In this document: one piece after another, positions 43,196-55,119 of the stretch
Numbering within the stretch: position 1 is the first letter of the stretch
Layout of the letters: each line of letters starts with the position of its first letter
Assembly: GCA_001599975.1 (NCBI GenBank)
Contig: BCIO01000002.1
Coordinates: 3,917,883 to 3,981,882, forward strand
Origin: Cystobasidiopsis lactophilus
Lineage: Eukaryota > Basidiomycota > Agaricostilbomycetes > Agaricostilbales > Chionosphaeraceae
Reading direction: 5' to 3'
DNA: 64,000 bases
Made by a program: the position numbers and the translations under genes
Notes under the pieces: generated by a model
Databases searched by the model: none
What the model saw: only the letters and a program-made list of their open reading frames with translations
Told to the model about the DNA's origin: nothing

Positions 43196-44880
43196 TTAGG
43201 GTGGCTTCTCGACCGCCATGTACATGTCCAGATGCCGCTGAATCAGGGACAAGACCGCCTGCTTGTTCAGCACTTTCTTGAGCGAGTCCTCGCGCTGCCA
43301 TCAAGCTCAACTAGACACCGACACGCAGTGAGAGGAGACACATACGAGAGCGAACTGGACGCCCCGACAAGTGACGCTGAACAACTCCTTGTAATCGACA
43401 TGCTGCTTTGGAAAGTCGCACAGCTTGAGCTGAGCAGAAACCAGCTTCTTGACCAGCTGCGTGAAAAGACTCAATGCTTGGGAGTTTGGAGCTTTCGTGA
43501 GGCATACCAGCTTGTTCTGCTCCAATGTCGCCTGGCTGCCCGTCTCCACCGGAAGTGGCAAAGGGTCGGCAAAGCTGCCTGTGCTGACACTTGGGCTCGG
43601 CGGGTCGTTGTCCAACATATCCAGCTCTTCTACTTGAGGCTTGAGCTTCTTCGCGGCCCGTCCTTTCCCGGGCGTCCCTGGAGTTTTCCGTTTCCGGCCG
43701 GTTGTCTCTTTCGCAAACGGATTGCGAGCTCGAATCGGGGCTTGGTCAGCGGCTGATTCCTTCCCAAACATGTTGGGGTTGACGATGATCGGCCTGGATT
43801 TGGCGGCAAGAGGGTTGGTGCCGAATGGCAGGGCAGAAGTGGAGGCAGCCTTCTGGAAGCGCTGGGAGATAGCAGCGTCTGCAGTCATGGTGAATTTCTT
43901 GTGTTGTAAATCGCATCAGTCGCAGTACAGACGTACCTCTAGGAAGGGGATCATCAGGTCGAGGAGGTGCAGGCTTGACAGCGGCCTTCTTTCGCGACAG
44001 GCGAAGTGCCAATTTCCTTTGTCCCTCGGGCTGCAGCTCTGCATAGATGATCAAAGGAGTTGCTTGAGAATCATCTGCTTACTTCCACTCAGTGCAGTCG
44101 GATGGAACACCCAAAGAGAACGCACTCAGGGAGTCGCCCAAAGTGAAGAGAAGGCCATTGCTTGATCGACCATTTGGCTGGACCTGAGTCGGGAAAACTG
44201 TTCAGCGCGGCTTTTGTAATCATACCAATACGTTCGACGCACTTGATCCGCGCAGAACCGGCTCTCGAACCAACTCGTGGTCTGGCTGCACCGCTCGTCA
44301 AGGTAAACTCGCAAGTCCAAGTCGCCCTCCGCCAGTTCAACATGGTCCATAAGCCCCCGCTTGAGAGAATCCACTCTCTGCTTGTGGCTCGACTTTTTCC
44401 TCTTCGAATTTGACGCTGACGGCGCGTCGATTTCGACCGCACGCTGGACGTGTAAGTCTGCATTGCGCAACATCTCGAGTCCCAAGCAGATGTCCGAGTC
44501 GGCGGCTGCAGCTCCGTTTGCAGTCACTGAGAATGGGTCGTCCGCTTGGATCACCTGAGCCGAGGAGGAGGACAGCGTGCGCAATAGCTGAGGCCGGCTC
44601 GTGCTCGAAGGGGTTGGATTGGCCGGTTTCGCATCTCGAACGACGAAAGCGACACCTGCCAATGAGGATCAGAAGTGGCCAACATAATGTTCGATCGACC
44701 AACCATGGAGCTTTTGGCCCTGCTCGACGACTAATGCGCCTCGCCAAAGCAGGCGACTGTCGCGCGACCGAGCCTTGGACGCCGTGGCCGGAGCTGGCCC
44801 GTTCGACAGGAACACATCATCAGAGCCCGAGGGCCTCTCTGCACGCTTTAAAATCGCAATCTCGAAGGTGTTGGGTCGCC
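43196..44880 (-). CDS. Sld7-like replication regulator (5' end unresolved)
   Basis: Five or more exons read on the minus strand. Near the N-terminus is SDDVFLSNG, then RLLWRGALVVEQGQKLHG, followed through a GTTGGT...GGCAG intron by VAFVVRDAKPANPTP. Mid-exons carry SNGLLFTLGDSLSAF and a basic, disordered linker with AAKSRPIIVNPNMFG and TGRKRKTPGTPGKGRAAK. The C-terminal block LFTQLVKKLVSAQLKLC ... VDYKELFSVTCRGVQFAL joins, after a GTATGT...CTCAAG intron, to KVLNKQAVLSLIQRHLDMYM and TAA 43196. A WRG N-terminal block plus a small helical C-terminal domain fits fungal Sld7, partner of Sld3 in origin firing. This is my recollection of the family pattern, not a search. The first exon is not resolved (between 44880 and 45120). 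Confidence 0.5.
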
Positions 44881-45125
44881 GTCTGAGCCAACCGTGCTGC
44901 CGGCGAAAAGAAAGTGCGGCTAAATTGTTCTCCCATGTTTCCTGGCAGTGACGGCAGGTGGCTGGGACAGGACGTCCACACTTGATCCCAATTGTGTTCC
45001 CATCTTTGGCAGGATTGTTTGCGAAATAGCGGCATACCCATCTCGCTCGATTGCCCGCCGGCCAGAGTCGAAATATTTCTGCTCATCGGTGACCGCTTTG
45101 GCAATTCCTCGATAAGCCAACGATT

Positions 45126-46845
45126 ATGTCGACTGCCGTCTACAAGGAAGTTCCTTTATCTGATGGCCTGGACGATGAGCCTCAGCATCATTTTCCGGCC
45201 TTGCGCTCTTCGTTCTTCAAAAGGCATCGGCGGGTGAGCAACCGCCCTGGCGATTCTCTCAAGCTTGTCAATGTCTTTGAGCTGATACTCCTTTCCGCGC
45301 TAGATCCTTGTGATCATTCTCCTGGGATGGCTCGTTGGCGTGGCCCTTCCCTGGACTCTGCTTTTCCTCCAATGGGCCAAGCCAACGCTTCCCGAGGTTG
45401 CGCCAGCGGTGACGCCAGTGCCAGAATATCGACCCATTATCACGCCGCCCTTCCGGGACTTCAAAAGCTCAGATATTGCCATCTCTCTCAAGACTGGTGC
45501 CAGCGTGATCGACAAGCGGCTCGGTGTGCACTTGGACGAAGAGCTGGCCAACATTTCCTTCCCTTTCCAGGTCAGCTTGCCATACTCTTCGTTCTGTTCT
45601 TTCAACTTGTCGGAGACTCAATATGATGCTCAGATCTATAGCGACTACGGCCAGACCTTTCGTGGCCACCAAGTAATCGATGTGTTGGCATCCGTGCCAG
45701 ATCGGGTCCACGGTCAACCCGATTTCAAGCCTTATGCCATCCAGAAGAGTCAGTTAGATAAAGGTACTCCGGTGGACCAGCTTGAAGGGGCTTGGTCGCT
45801 CGACAAGTACGTATTTGGCGACCTTGCAGCAGGCCTTGGTCTGATTTTGTTTCAAAACTAGATACAAGTTTTTGCCAATGCTGGCTGATTTCTACAAACG
45901 CTTTCCGGACGCCCTCTGGTATGTCAACATCGAGGCAGATTCCTACTTGTTCCTGGAAAACCTCGTCCGCTGGCTCGCTCCGCTTGACCCTTCAGGCCAA
46001 AGCCTGTTTGGTTCCCCGATATTGATTGAGGATTGCGGGTGTTGGTTTGCCCATGGTGGTAAGTGTCAAAGCTCTCCTGCTTTTAAAGTGGCTCTGACAC
46101 TGTTCCTGAGACAGGCAGCGGCTACGTCCTAAGCAAAGGATTGATGGATGCCACCTTTGGCGCGCAAGCGGATCATATGGCCAACGTGATGGTCGATTTT
46201 CAAGCCAACGCTTGCTGCGGAGACGAGATCTTGGCGCGAGCGCTTTACTCGGCCCCTGGCGTGCAGATCAAGGCTCCGGCCGGCATCAGCCACCAGCTCT
46301 TTTCCGGCGAGACACCTACAAGCGAGCGCTACACCGCCGAGAACTGGTGTCTTCCGCTGATGGTCTTTCACCATGTCACTCCGGCGGAGATCGCTAAGCT
46401 CCACGCCTTTGAGCACGAGTTCTTCGCCAAGCTCTTTGCCAACGACTTCATCCGCCACTCCGATATCTTTGGTGCCTTTGCGCCCGACTTTTGGCTCATG
46501 GACTACTCAAAGGGGACGCAAGAGACCGTCACTCTGGATTGGGAGAACCGTGCGGAGCAACGGCGGGTCGACGCCCGAAGTGGAGAGCCCTACGACGCCG
46601 ACTTCTGCCAGCGAGCTTGCGAGAAGGAGACAACTTGTTGGATGTGGCAGTTCCGACACAACGACGAGGGGCCAGAATGCCAGCTGGGATTGGACTTGAT
46701 GCGCATTGGAGCACGTCGAGATGGCTTCACCTCTGGCTGGCGCCTGGATCGGATCCGCACCTTCCGTCAAGCTCAAGACTGCGAAGTCAGGCACTTGCAG
46801 ACCGACCATGCATTTTCCGTCGACCCGTGGAAGTTGCCCGTTTGA
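45126..46845 (+). CDS. GT31-like type II glycosyltransferase, copy 1
   Basis: ATG 45126 begins a 36-residue cytosolic exon (45126-45233). A GTGAGC...CTAG intron follows, then the membrane anchor ILVIILLGWLVGVALPWTLL from 45304. The lumenal catalytic part has the fungal GT31/fringe-like order: LKTGASVIDKRLGVH, VYSDYGQTF-type IYSDYGQTF, WYVNIEADSYLFLENL (E-A-D in place of D-x-D), WFAHGGSGYVLSKGLMD, CCGDEILARAL, NWCLPLMVFHH. The last ~90 residues form a cysteine-rich PAN/apple-like module (DADFCQRACEKETTCWMWQF ... CQLG) seen in all three copies. Golgi location is implied by topology. The acceptor is unknown. At least four introns. Confidence 0.85.
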
Positions 46846-47333
46846 CCGCCGCTTCGCCTCTTGTAATGCCTTCAATCGCTGGCACAAGAGAACGGAGGCG
46901 CAAGACAGACGCTACGTACTGGTGAGACCTAGCTTGAGCCGCTGTTGTACAACCACAGAACCTGACACATCTGTGATTGCACAGCCGCGTTGCGTTGCAT
47001 TTTCGCCGATATTCTAAGAAGGTTGCCAACTCGACTTTTCTTGCTCTTCGACCATCGGTCCCTCTTGATCTCCGGTATACAAATCGACTCGAGCGAGGAA
47101 CGGCATCAGGCCCGGCAGCCCGACGCCTAAATCTTCACCTCGGCGTCACCAAACGCTAGAAGACGTTTTTTGGCCTCGTCTGCACGGAGGGCACCGTATC
47201 TCTACCTTCTCTTCTCTCCGCTGCTGTTCTTCGATATCATCCTCGCCTACAGCGACTCCAAGCGGCCTCGTTATTGCCCGGCCCCCGAAGCATTGCATCC
47301 CTCATCGTCGCGCTTCAGCACCCTCACAGCATC
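46846..47333. other. Intergenic between GT31 copies 1 and 2
   Basis: 488 bases holding the 3' end of copy 1 and the promoter of copy 2. Nothing else supported. Confidence 0.5.
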
Positions 47334-49113
47334 ATGGTCAAAGCTACGCCATCATACATCGAGCTATCTCAACCGGACGCGTTTGACGATAAACCTCTCC
47401 TCAGTCCGCGCTCGCGCTTTGCCAACCGAAATCCATTGCTGGCGCCGCGCTCCAACAGCTTTGCGCATCGGCATTTCCCCGTAAGAATGTGCCCTTGCAC
47501 GTCTCGGTCCCGCCAGACTAATTGCGGACATTGCAGACTCTGCTGATTCTACTCATCGGATGCCTTGTTGGGACCATTTTGCCCTGGGCCCTTCTCTTCA
47601 TTCAATACCGCGCCAAAACCGGCTTCTTCTCGTCCTCCAGACCTGCTCTTCTAGTCCCTTCACCTTCTTTGCGACCTTTCGAGCATGATGAAGTCGTGCT
47701 CACCATCAAAACGGGCGCCAGCGTCATCAACGAGCGACTGGGTGCTCACCTAGACCACGAGCTCGCACACTTCGATCACCCGTTCCTCGTCTACAGCGAC
47801 TACGGACAGATGTTTCGGGACGTGCCAGTAATCGACATCCTCGCGGGCGTGGCGGATACGTTTCGCGATGCCGAGGACTTTAAGCCATGTAAGCTTCCTT
47901 CTTGCGCCGGCTGCTTCCCCGGTTCCCTCAGCAAGATGCTACCATCCCTTTCCCTGGCTTTCTTTACTCTAAGAGTGATGAAGGCTGATTGCTGGGCTCT
48001 TCCGATTCCAGATTTTTTCCAAAAGGAGCAGCTCACCACCGGCGCTTCAATTGATGGATTGCAAGGCCACGCCCTTGACAAGTTCAAGTTCATACCGATG
48101 ATCGATGTAAGGAAAGTCCTTCTCGGGGCGGAAAGCCCGTTTTTGACCAAGCTAGCGCACAGCACGCCTACCGTCAATACCCGGACGCCAAGTGGCTCAT
48201 CAACATGGACGGGGACTCCTTCATCTTTCTTCCCAACTTGTTGCGCTGGCTATCGTCTTTCGATTCCTCCACCCAGTTGCTGTTTGGTCACCCAGAGGGC
48301 ATCTCCAATGGGTCAGTTCTTCTTTCGAATTCGAGCTCTGCTCGATGGGCTCTGATGTTCATTGAGCACAGTGACCTCTTTGCGCACGGCGGATCTGGAT
48401 ACGTCATCTCCAAGGGCTTGCTGGACCAAACGTTTGGAGCGAACCGTGAGCATATGCTTACCACTCAAAACGGAGCTCTGGAGGGCTCGTGTTGCGGAGA
48501 CATGGAGCTGGCGCTGGCCATGTTCCACACGAACGGCGTCCACATTCGAAGTCCCTCTGGCGTTGGCCACAACCTCTTTGCTGGCGCTCCTCCGACTGGG
48601 CCATTGGGCTATCGCTTCGAGCGCAAGACCTGGTGCATGCCGTCCTTCTCCTTCCACCATCTGACCAGCGACCACATCGCCCAGCTCCACCAATTCCAGA
48701 CCAACTTTTTCCCTAAACTTTACCCAACTGACTTCATCCGCTACAAGGACGTTTTCGAAGCATTTGCCCCGTCCTTCCTGCTGCACAACTACACGCAAGG
48801 GTGGGACAGCACAGTTACCCAAAATTGGTCCAACGAAGCAGACCAACGGCTTGTGGACGCCGAAGACGACGAGCCGTACGACGCCGAATTCTGCGAGCGC
48901 GCCTGTTCAAGGGACGGCGAGTGCTGGGCTTGGAAGTTCCGCCCGCCCGCCCAAGAGGACAAAGCAGAGTGCCACATTGATTTTGGGGCCTTCCGACTGG
49001 GCGCTGCGGAACAAGGGGTTACCTCGGGCTGGCGACTCGACCGGTTGCGACACTTCCGTGAGACAGACACGCGGGCGTCTTGCGAAGGCGAGCGTCTTTT
49101 CCGGACCTTGTAA
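47334..49113 (+). CDS. GT31-like type II glycosyltransferase, copy 2
   Basis: ATG 47334 begins a 49-residue cytosolic exon (MVKATPSYIELSQPDAF ... FAHRHFP). GTAAGA...TTGCAG leads to the anchor TLLILLIGCLVGTILPWALL. Catalytic blocks are LTIKTGASVINERLGAH, VYSDYGQMF, WLINMDGDSFIFLPNLLRW (a true D-x-D), FAHGGSGYVISKGLLD, CCGDMELALAMF, WCMPSFSFHHLTSDHI. The C-terminal cysteine module is present (DAEFCERACSRDGECWAWKF ... CHIDFG), stop 49113. It lies in tandem with copies 1 and 3 on the same strand, with the same intron before the anchor, so the trio arose by tandem duplication. Confidence 0.85.
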
Positions 49114-49770
49114 CAGTAGATGTATTATACGTAGACGCTGCGACTTGGCTTGTACCAATTTAAGGAGTGCGCCTTTGCCACCGCCTCAGCGGCTCAGCCT
49201 GCCAGCTTCCGGGCGAGCGACCTTTGCTTTTGGTCCACGTCCTTCGCGTTCCGAATGGTCTTCGTAAAGCTTGCTTATAGCTAATGATTGTCATTTTGGT
49301 TTGACTGCATCCCAAATGCGTTTGGAGTCTACATACTTGGCAATCGGCTCTGCCAGGTCACTTCGCCTTTCCTCTGACTCTGCCCTTCCTGCCAGCGTTT
49401 CGGTCTAAACAGTACACCAAGTTTCGCGCAATCTACAAACAGTTCGTATGCATCGATGCACTGTATACTGTTTGATGGTTGTCGTAACGCATTCGAGCGA
49501 CCGCATTTTGGTCAGAGAGTCGAACGAGCCTGGCTGGACCTTCAAATGCTGTGCCTGATTGCTGGCGTTTGCCTTTCTACTACGTCTTGGCCTGCTCTGA
49601 ACTAGTTGAATGGACAGCAAGAAAGCCTGCCCGCCATGAGAAGGCCAAGAATGCGTTCATTTCTGGACGTTCAGACTGTTTCGTTGGTGGCGTTCACACT
49701 GTTTCTTCCCATTCAGGCAGAGGTGTCTTCGGCTTTCATTGAGTCTTTTGCTCTATCTGCAACCACGAAT
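49114..49770. other. Intergenic between GT31 copies 2 and 3
   Basis: About 660 bases containing TTTGCCACC at 49174-49182. No gene supported. Confidence 0.5.
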
Positions 49771-51390
49771 ATGATCCAGTTCCCCTATAAGCGGCTTCCG
49801 GGGGATGAGGTTCTGGTTCTGCCTGGAGGTGCACACACGCCACGCTCATCTCCTGGCAGAAAAGAAGGACGAGTCAGTAGGCCATTCTACTTGAACTAGG
49901 GTCAAGTGCTGAGTAATAAGCTAGGTCCTCGCGCTCCTGCTTGTCTGTGTTCTGGTAGCATCTCTTCCGGGAGCGTCGTTCTTTTATCCACGAAACACGT
50001 CCCAGCACCCTTGGGAGATCGGTCTCAGGACCTACAATATAGAACCAGCCATCAGAAGGTGAGACCCAGTCGTGCAACGAGGTTTGGCTGATCCCGCTTC
50101 CAGATTCGAGCCTGACGAGATTGCGCTAACCATCAAAACCGGCGCTAGCGTTATCAAGCAACGCCTTGGGATCCACTTTTTACACGAGCTTGCCAACTTC
50201 TCTTATGGCATGCAGGTATATTCCGACTACGGCCAAAAGTTCCAAGGGCTTGATGTTATCGACATTCTCGCCAACGCTCCAGAGCGCGTCCACGACCAGG
50301 AAGACTTCCAGCCGTACTTCAAACAGAAGCAAGCTTTGGATAATGGGATCCTTACGGGCACCTTGGACGCGGCGCAAAGTTGGCGTCTTGACAAGTACAA
50401 GCCTTTGCTCCTAATGGATGTGCGTCAGTCCGTCAAGTACTATCATTCGGCTCTTGAAGTCACGACGACAGGAAGCTTTCACACGGTTCCCAAAGGCTCA
50501 GTGGTACATCAACGGGGACGCGGACACCTTCTTCTTTATCGACAATCTTCTTCGTTTCCTGGGCCAATTGGATTCCTCGAATCAGGTTCTTCTTGGGAAT
50601 CCTAAGCCTATTACTAATGGCCAGTGGTTCGCGCATGGAGGTGTGTTCATCGAGGCCCGAAGGATACTCGTCAGCTGAATTGGATGTCGCAGGCAGCGGC
50701 TACGTCTTGTCTCGCGGCTTGATGGACGCCACCTATGGCCAACATCGCGAACATATGAACACTGTCCAGGTGGATGCCCAAGCCCATGCTTGCTGTGGCG
50801 ATATGGAGCTGTGCCTCGCCATTTACTCTACCCCAGGCGTACGCCTCACCGCTCCCGAAGAACTCTCCCATAATTTATTCGCCGACGACACTCCCTACCA
50901 GCACCAATACCATCCCAGGAACTGGTGCCTTCCTTCCTTCAGCTTCCACCACATCACTCCTGACGACGTTGTCAAGCTCCACCGTTTCGAGCGAGCCTTC
51001 TTTCCTCGGCTTGCCCCCGGCGACTTCATCCGTTATGCGGATGTATTTCAGGCCTTTGCGCCGGATCATCTGATCGAAGACTACAAGGACGGACTCCGCT
51101 CGTCCTTTGCCGCCCGATGGGCAAATGGAGCCGACCAGATGCGGATCGGCCCCGAAGCTGACAAACCGTATGACGCCAACTTTTGTGAACGAAAGTGTGA
51201 AAGTCTCGGGTGGTGCTGGATGTGGCAGTTCAAGCAAACCGACGAGGGCGGCGAGTGTCACTTGGACTCGGAGCTCGTACGCATCGGGGTCGCCAAGGAG
51301 GGCTTCACCTCAGGCTGGCATCTGGGGCGGCTACGGGCATTCCGGCAGAGTCAGTACTGCGAAAGAGACTGGGGGTCTGTGGGCCTTTGA
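49771..51390 (+). CDS. GT31-like type II glycosyltransferase, copy 3
   Basis: ATG 49771 opens a 34-residue exon (MIQFPYKRLPGDEVLVL). GTCAGT...GCTAG leads to the anchor VLALLLVCVLVASLPG from 49925, then a GTGAGA...TTCCAG intron to the catalytic part: EIALTIKTGASVIKQRLG, VYSDYGQKF, WYINGDADTFFFIDNLLRF (D-A-D), WFAHGG/AGSGYVLSRGLMD, CCGDMELCLAI, NWCLPSFSFHHITPDDV. The cysteine module follows (DANFCERKCESLGWCWMWQF ... CHLDSELV), stop 51390. The start is chosen because its exon length and the intron just before the anchor match copies 1 and 2; an earlier ATG at 49606 is in frame but has no counterpart in the other copies. Confidence 0.83.
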
Positions 51391-51759
51391 GAATCGGCCT
51401 GGACAGTGGACTTCTTCCTCATTAGCAGTCGTCACCTTCAGCTTGTAGAGTTTACCGCCTTCTTTATAGTTGCGCAACCCAAGAGCTACACGTCAAATTC
51501 AGAAAGAGCGTCAGCGAGCTACAAAGGATCGGAGGAGACCACCACGTCTAATGAGGGTAACAGCTGCACAAAGCTAGAGTGGTATTGGTACAGACAACAA
51601 TCACAGACAAGCATTGTCCGTTGAGAAGCGGGTTGATAGATCGTGCAGGACGGGAGAGCTGGTTCTAGGAAAAGATGCGCACGCTCTCAACCTCCCAACT
51701 GGGCACACAGGCAGACCTGTCAGCTGATTTCGAGCAAGAGTGTAGAGCGCCACGACTTA
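51391..51759. other. Convergent intergenic region
   Basis: 369 bases between the stops of GT31 copy 3 and GH16 copy 1. Nothing supported. Confidence 0.5.
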
Positions 51760-53505
51760 CTAAGCATTCCTGTAATGCGAAGCAGACTTGACGTAGTCCG
51801 AGGCAGATCCAGGGCAGCCATCAGCGTTGTAGACAGCGCCGGCCCAGTCGCCTGAGGCACAACATCAGACCAAAGGCCAGAGGAGTAAGGCCTGTCGCTC
51901 ACCGTTCAACGTGGTGTCGAAGATGATGGTCTGGTTGCTGAAAAAGTCGCCACTGCAGGTAGAGCTCGACCAGAAGGCGACCGGCTTTCCCCAGGTGGAA
52001 GGAATGGGGCGGGCCCGGCGAAGGTCCCAAGGGATCTTGTTGTACGGGAAGAACCAGACCGAGACTGTACATAGTGCATGAGCACTTGGGCCTGTGCATG
52101 AAGGAGGGCATTGAGAAACTTACTGCCGCTGTCGTCTGTGGCCGATACTTTCCACCTGAGCAAAGTTCTCCTTGCTAACAGTGAATCCACCTACTCCAAA
52201 GGGTAGCAAACGCTCCTCCACCAGCCTTGTTGAAACCCTGTAGGAAGATTAGACTTAGACCTTAGCGCTTGGAACGAGAAATCCACCCACCGGCCCGTAG
52301 CTCTTCTTGGAGGGATCTTGGATGCCACAGCCCGTGTTGCCGTTTGCATACGCATAGCAGTCAGTAGCTAGGACCTGAAAGGGTAGACAAAGTCCGTAGG
52401 TCAGTCAAGACCAAAAGATGGGAGCGCCACCACGGACCGTGCCGGTGCCCTCCATCGGCAGCTTGGTAGTGCAACCTTGCCCAGTGTGCAGAGTGTACTG
52501 ATTTTGCGTGAGGCTGCATAAAAGTTGGACATGTGAGTGGCGCACAAGAGGTCCAAAGAGGAAGACTTTTACGTGTTGACGCCTTCGACACTGTGGTGCT
52601 CAAGTCTCCAATCAGGATTCAATCGCATTGGGAAGATAGGGTCAACCGCACATATCAATCTCTCCGCCGTAGGGCCAGTTTCCTGTCAGAGCGACGACGT
52701 GAGCTTTAGTCCGGGGTCACGAAAGGAGGGAGGGCACTGACCTCCGACAGTCCAAAAAGCACTGGGTCGTTTCAGGGACATCGTCAGCGTTCAGTTCTCT
52801 GTTACAGTAGCTACAAGGAGTGCTCACGGCCAGGTAGTGCACCTGTTTGAAGGAGGCCCCAAAATCAGCTCGACGGCTCCTTTTTGGCGAGGAAGAGGAA
52901 TGGCAAAAACGCACCCGGTAGGAATGTGCGTGGCAGTCATGACGACCATCTGGCCCTTGACAAAAGGCGTCTTGGACGTGATGCGGACCGAGTCGCGGTT
53001 GGCGCCCGAGCGGAGGTTGGAGAAGTCGTCGACCTTCATGTACGCCTTGCCGTTCTTGACGAAGGCCAGCGGGTTCTTCTTGCGCATGGCCGTCGACTTG
53101 CTAACATAGTTGACTTGGCCGTGAGTCGCTGCAAGGGACAAAGGATGCGCAATTGCGCGCCACACCCAGTCAGGAATTTGGGGTTCGCTAGAAAAATGCC
53201 AAGCAATAGACGCACGATCAGCATCCGTGAACTGTGCAGTTGTACCAACGCATCAGCATCTGCTCGCAGTCCTGAAGACAAAGGGCCACACGCACAAAGT
53301 CCCACGAATCAAAGAAGTTTGCGCCTTGGATGTTTTGGCGAAGGGTCATGGCGGTGGCCGCTGCCCGCTTGGCCAGACCCCCGTCATCCTCGTCCTCCAG
53401 GCCACGCGCGGCGTACACATTCAGGTAGTCGCTGTCGTCGCCGAGCTGGGCCAGCGCAGACAAGGGAGCGAGCATGCCCGCGACGAGCAAAGTGGCTGCC
53501 AGCAT
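51760..53505 (-). CDS. Secreted GH16 glucanase/transglycosylase, copy 1
   Basis: ATG 53505 gives a signal peptide (MLAATLLVAGMLAPLSALAQ). GH16 blocks follow through about eight exons: NIQGANFFDSWDFV, ATHGQVNYVSKSTAMRK, GKAYMKVDDFSNL, RDSVRITSKTPF, and the catalytic motif E-I-D-I-V-E, which is split by an intron between the Asp and final Glu codons (about 52646-52577) and is intact after joining. The C-terminal part has AYANGNTGCGIQDPS, WFFPYNKIPWDL, PVAFWSSSTCSGDFF, TIIFDTTLNGDWAGAVY and SASDYVKSA, stop TAG 51760. Such fungal enzymes act on beta-1,3/1,6-glucans of the cell wall. No GPI signal is seen. Closely similar to copy 2 at 56126-57805. Confidence 0.88.
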
Positions 53506-53855
53506 GTCTTTCAGGGTGCAATTGTTTGGGGAGAAAACGAGCGTTGTGGCGTCGCCGGGACGTGTAGTTCAGGGGATGGCACAGCCAAGACTTGCTTTGA
53601 GACACACAATACACAAAAGGCTCTTGATTGCTGCGGTCCAAGGGGCATCGAATTCAGCAAACAACACGCTGGAGGCGCACAACCTTTGGCGCCTGTGGCG
53701 AGCGCGCACTCCTCTTGCTGCTGCAGCCACCAGTTTCAGGCTTGAGCTCTTGCAGGGCGTCTCCTGAGAGCTCCCAGGTCGAATCACGGCAGCCCCAGCC
53801 GCCAATTTCCAACTGCGTTTCCCCCGAAATTAGCTTTGACAAGCGCGCTCGTCTC
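53506..53855. promoter_or_regulatory. Divergent region, GH16 copy 1 / unknown gene
   Basis: 350 bases between divergent start codons. No distinct element recognised. Confidence 0.4.
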
Positions 53856-55119
53856 ATGCTGCCGAGCGAGCTGCACGCGCTGGACTGCATCACTGGCATT
53901 CGAGCATGGTTCTCGCCTTACATTCCCGGTGGCTTTGACCTCTCCAAGGCCTGGCGAGCCAAAGGTGGCATTCTGGCTGAGGACGCCGAGACCCGCATCG
54001 ACTTGTTCTTCTGCGCTGAGAAGGACGATCCCTGGAGTGACAAGTTGGTTGCCTCCGTTGCTTTCCTTGTGCTTTTATGGTTGACTGATGAAGCTCTTAC
54101 AAGGCTGACCAAGGTTGGCATCGATGTGTCGCCGGCGCAGGACGCGCACGACGTGCTGAGGAAGCTGGGCATCGTCGTCTCCGTCGACCAGCCGCGCTTC
54201 TTGCTCTCCGTGTCCCCTGTGGCGCCAAAAGAGAAGAAACGCGGTGCTGGTGCTGCTGCGTCCAAGTCCGTGGCCGCTGCCGCTCGCTCAAAAGCTCCAG
54301 TTCGCTTTGAAAAGTCGCCCTCGCCCGGCTCTGGCTCTGAAGAAGACTCCTCCGCGGACGAAGTCAAGGCCGTGGCTTTCAAGCTTCCGTTCGTTCCCTT
54401 TCTCAGCGCCTTTCATAAGGAGAGCTTTGCACTTGACATGGGAGGTTGGCAGTCCAACGCCACCCACCTCGATCTACTCGTCGGCCTCCAAACAATCTGG
54501 CTCCCTCAAGTCGCCGCCTTTAGCCTCCCATTTGACCTCCAGCATCTCTGCCATGTCTCTGTTGGCCGATATCAGCCCCAAGCAGCCTTACACCAACGCT
54601 TCGCTCTACCCGGCTCTGCTCGGCAGCCCACTCAAGCTCGAAGACGAAGAGCTCGCTGCTGCTGTTGTTGCCTCTGGATCCAACGAGAAGCCTGTTCATG
54701 CTCCTGGCCGCGACAGCGGTGATGACGACGATGTGGTCGTGGTCGAGGTTCGGACCAAGCCGCGCCCGTCCAAGAAGCGTTCGGCTAGCGCTACTAAGCT
54801 GTGTGCTCCCAAGTCAACCACCGAGGACTCGCCCCTGCTCAAGAAGATCAAGAGAGAGCAAGAGGCCCAGCTTCCCAGCACCCCGCCCAAGGCTTCTTCC
54901 TTCAAGTCTGGCCCACCCTCGTCGCGCAACAAGCTCACAGTCAACAAGACCGCTGCGCCTGCCCGTCGACTGCCTCCTGGTCCTTCACCCCGAGCCTCGC
55001 ACCACGATACCTATGTATGTTCTTTGGGTTTACCCCTCTATTTCGTCGATCTGAAGAAGTGGCCCCAGATTGAAGAAATTGATGGTGATGAGGAAATTCA
55101 GCGATGGCTGAAGAGCTGA
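53856..55119 (+). CDS. Uncharacterised protein, possible BRCT-like N-terminus
   Basis: ATG 53856. The N-terminal exon reads FSPYIPGGFDLSKAWRAKGG, then ILAEDAETRIDLFFC, which has the look of a BRCT fold start (strand, G-rich turn, GG before a helix). An intron (about 54044-54101) joins GDK to LTKVGIDVSPAQDAHDVLRK and FLLSVSP. A low-complexity Ala/Ser/Lys region follows, then SFALDMGGWQSNATHLDLLV and, after another short intron, ISPKQPYTNASLYPALLGSP. The C-terminal 150 residues are acidic then basic and disordered, with a KKRS-type nuclear-signal stretch. A final GTATGT intron leads to KWPQIEEIDGDEEIQRW, stop TGA 55119. The BRCT idea is weak. The gene lies between the two GH16 copies. Confidence 0.55.
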
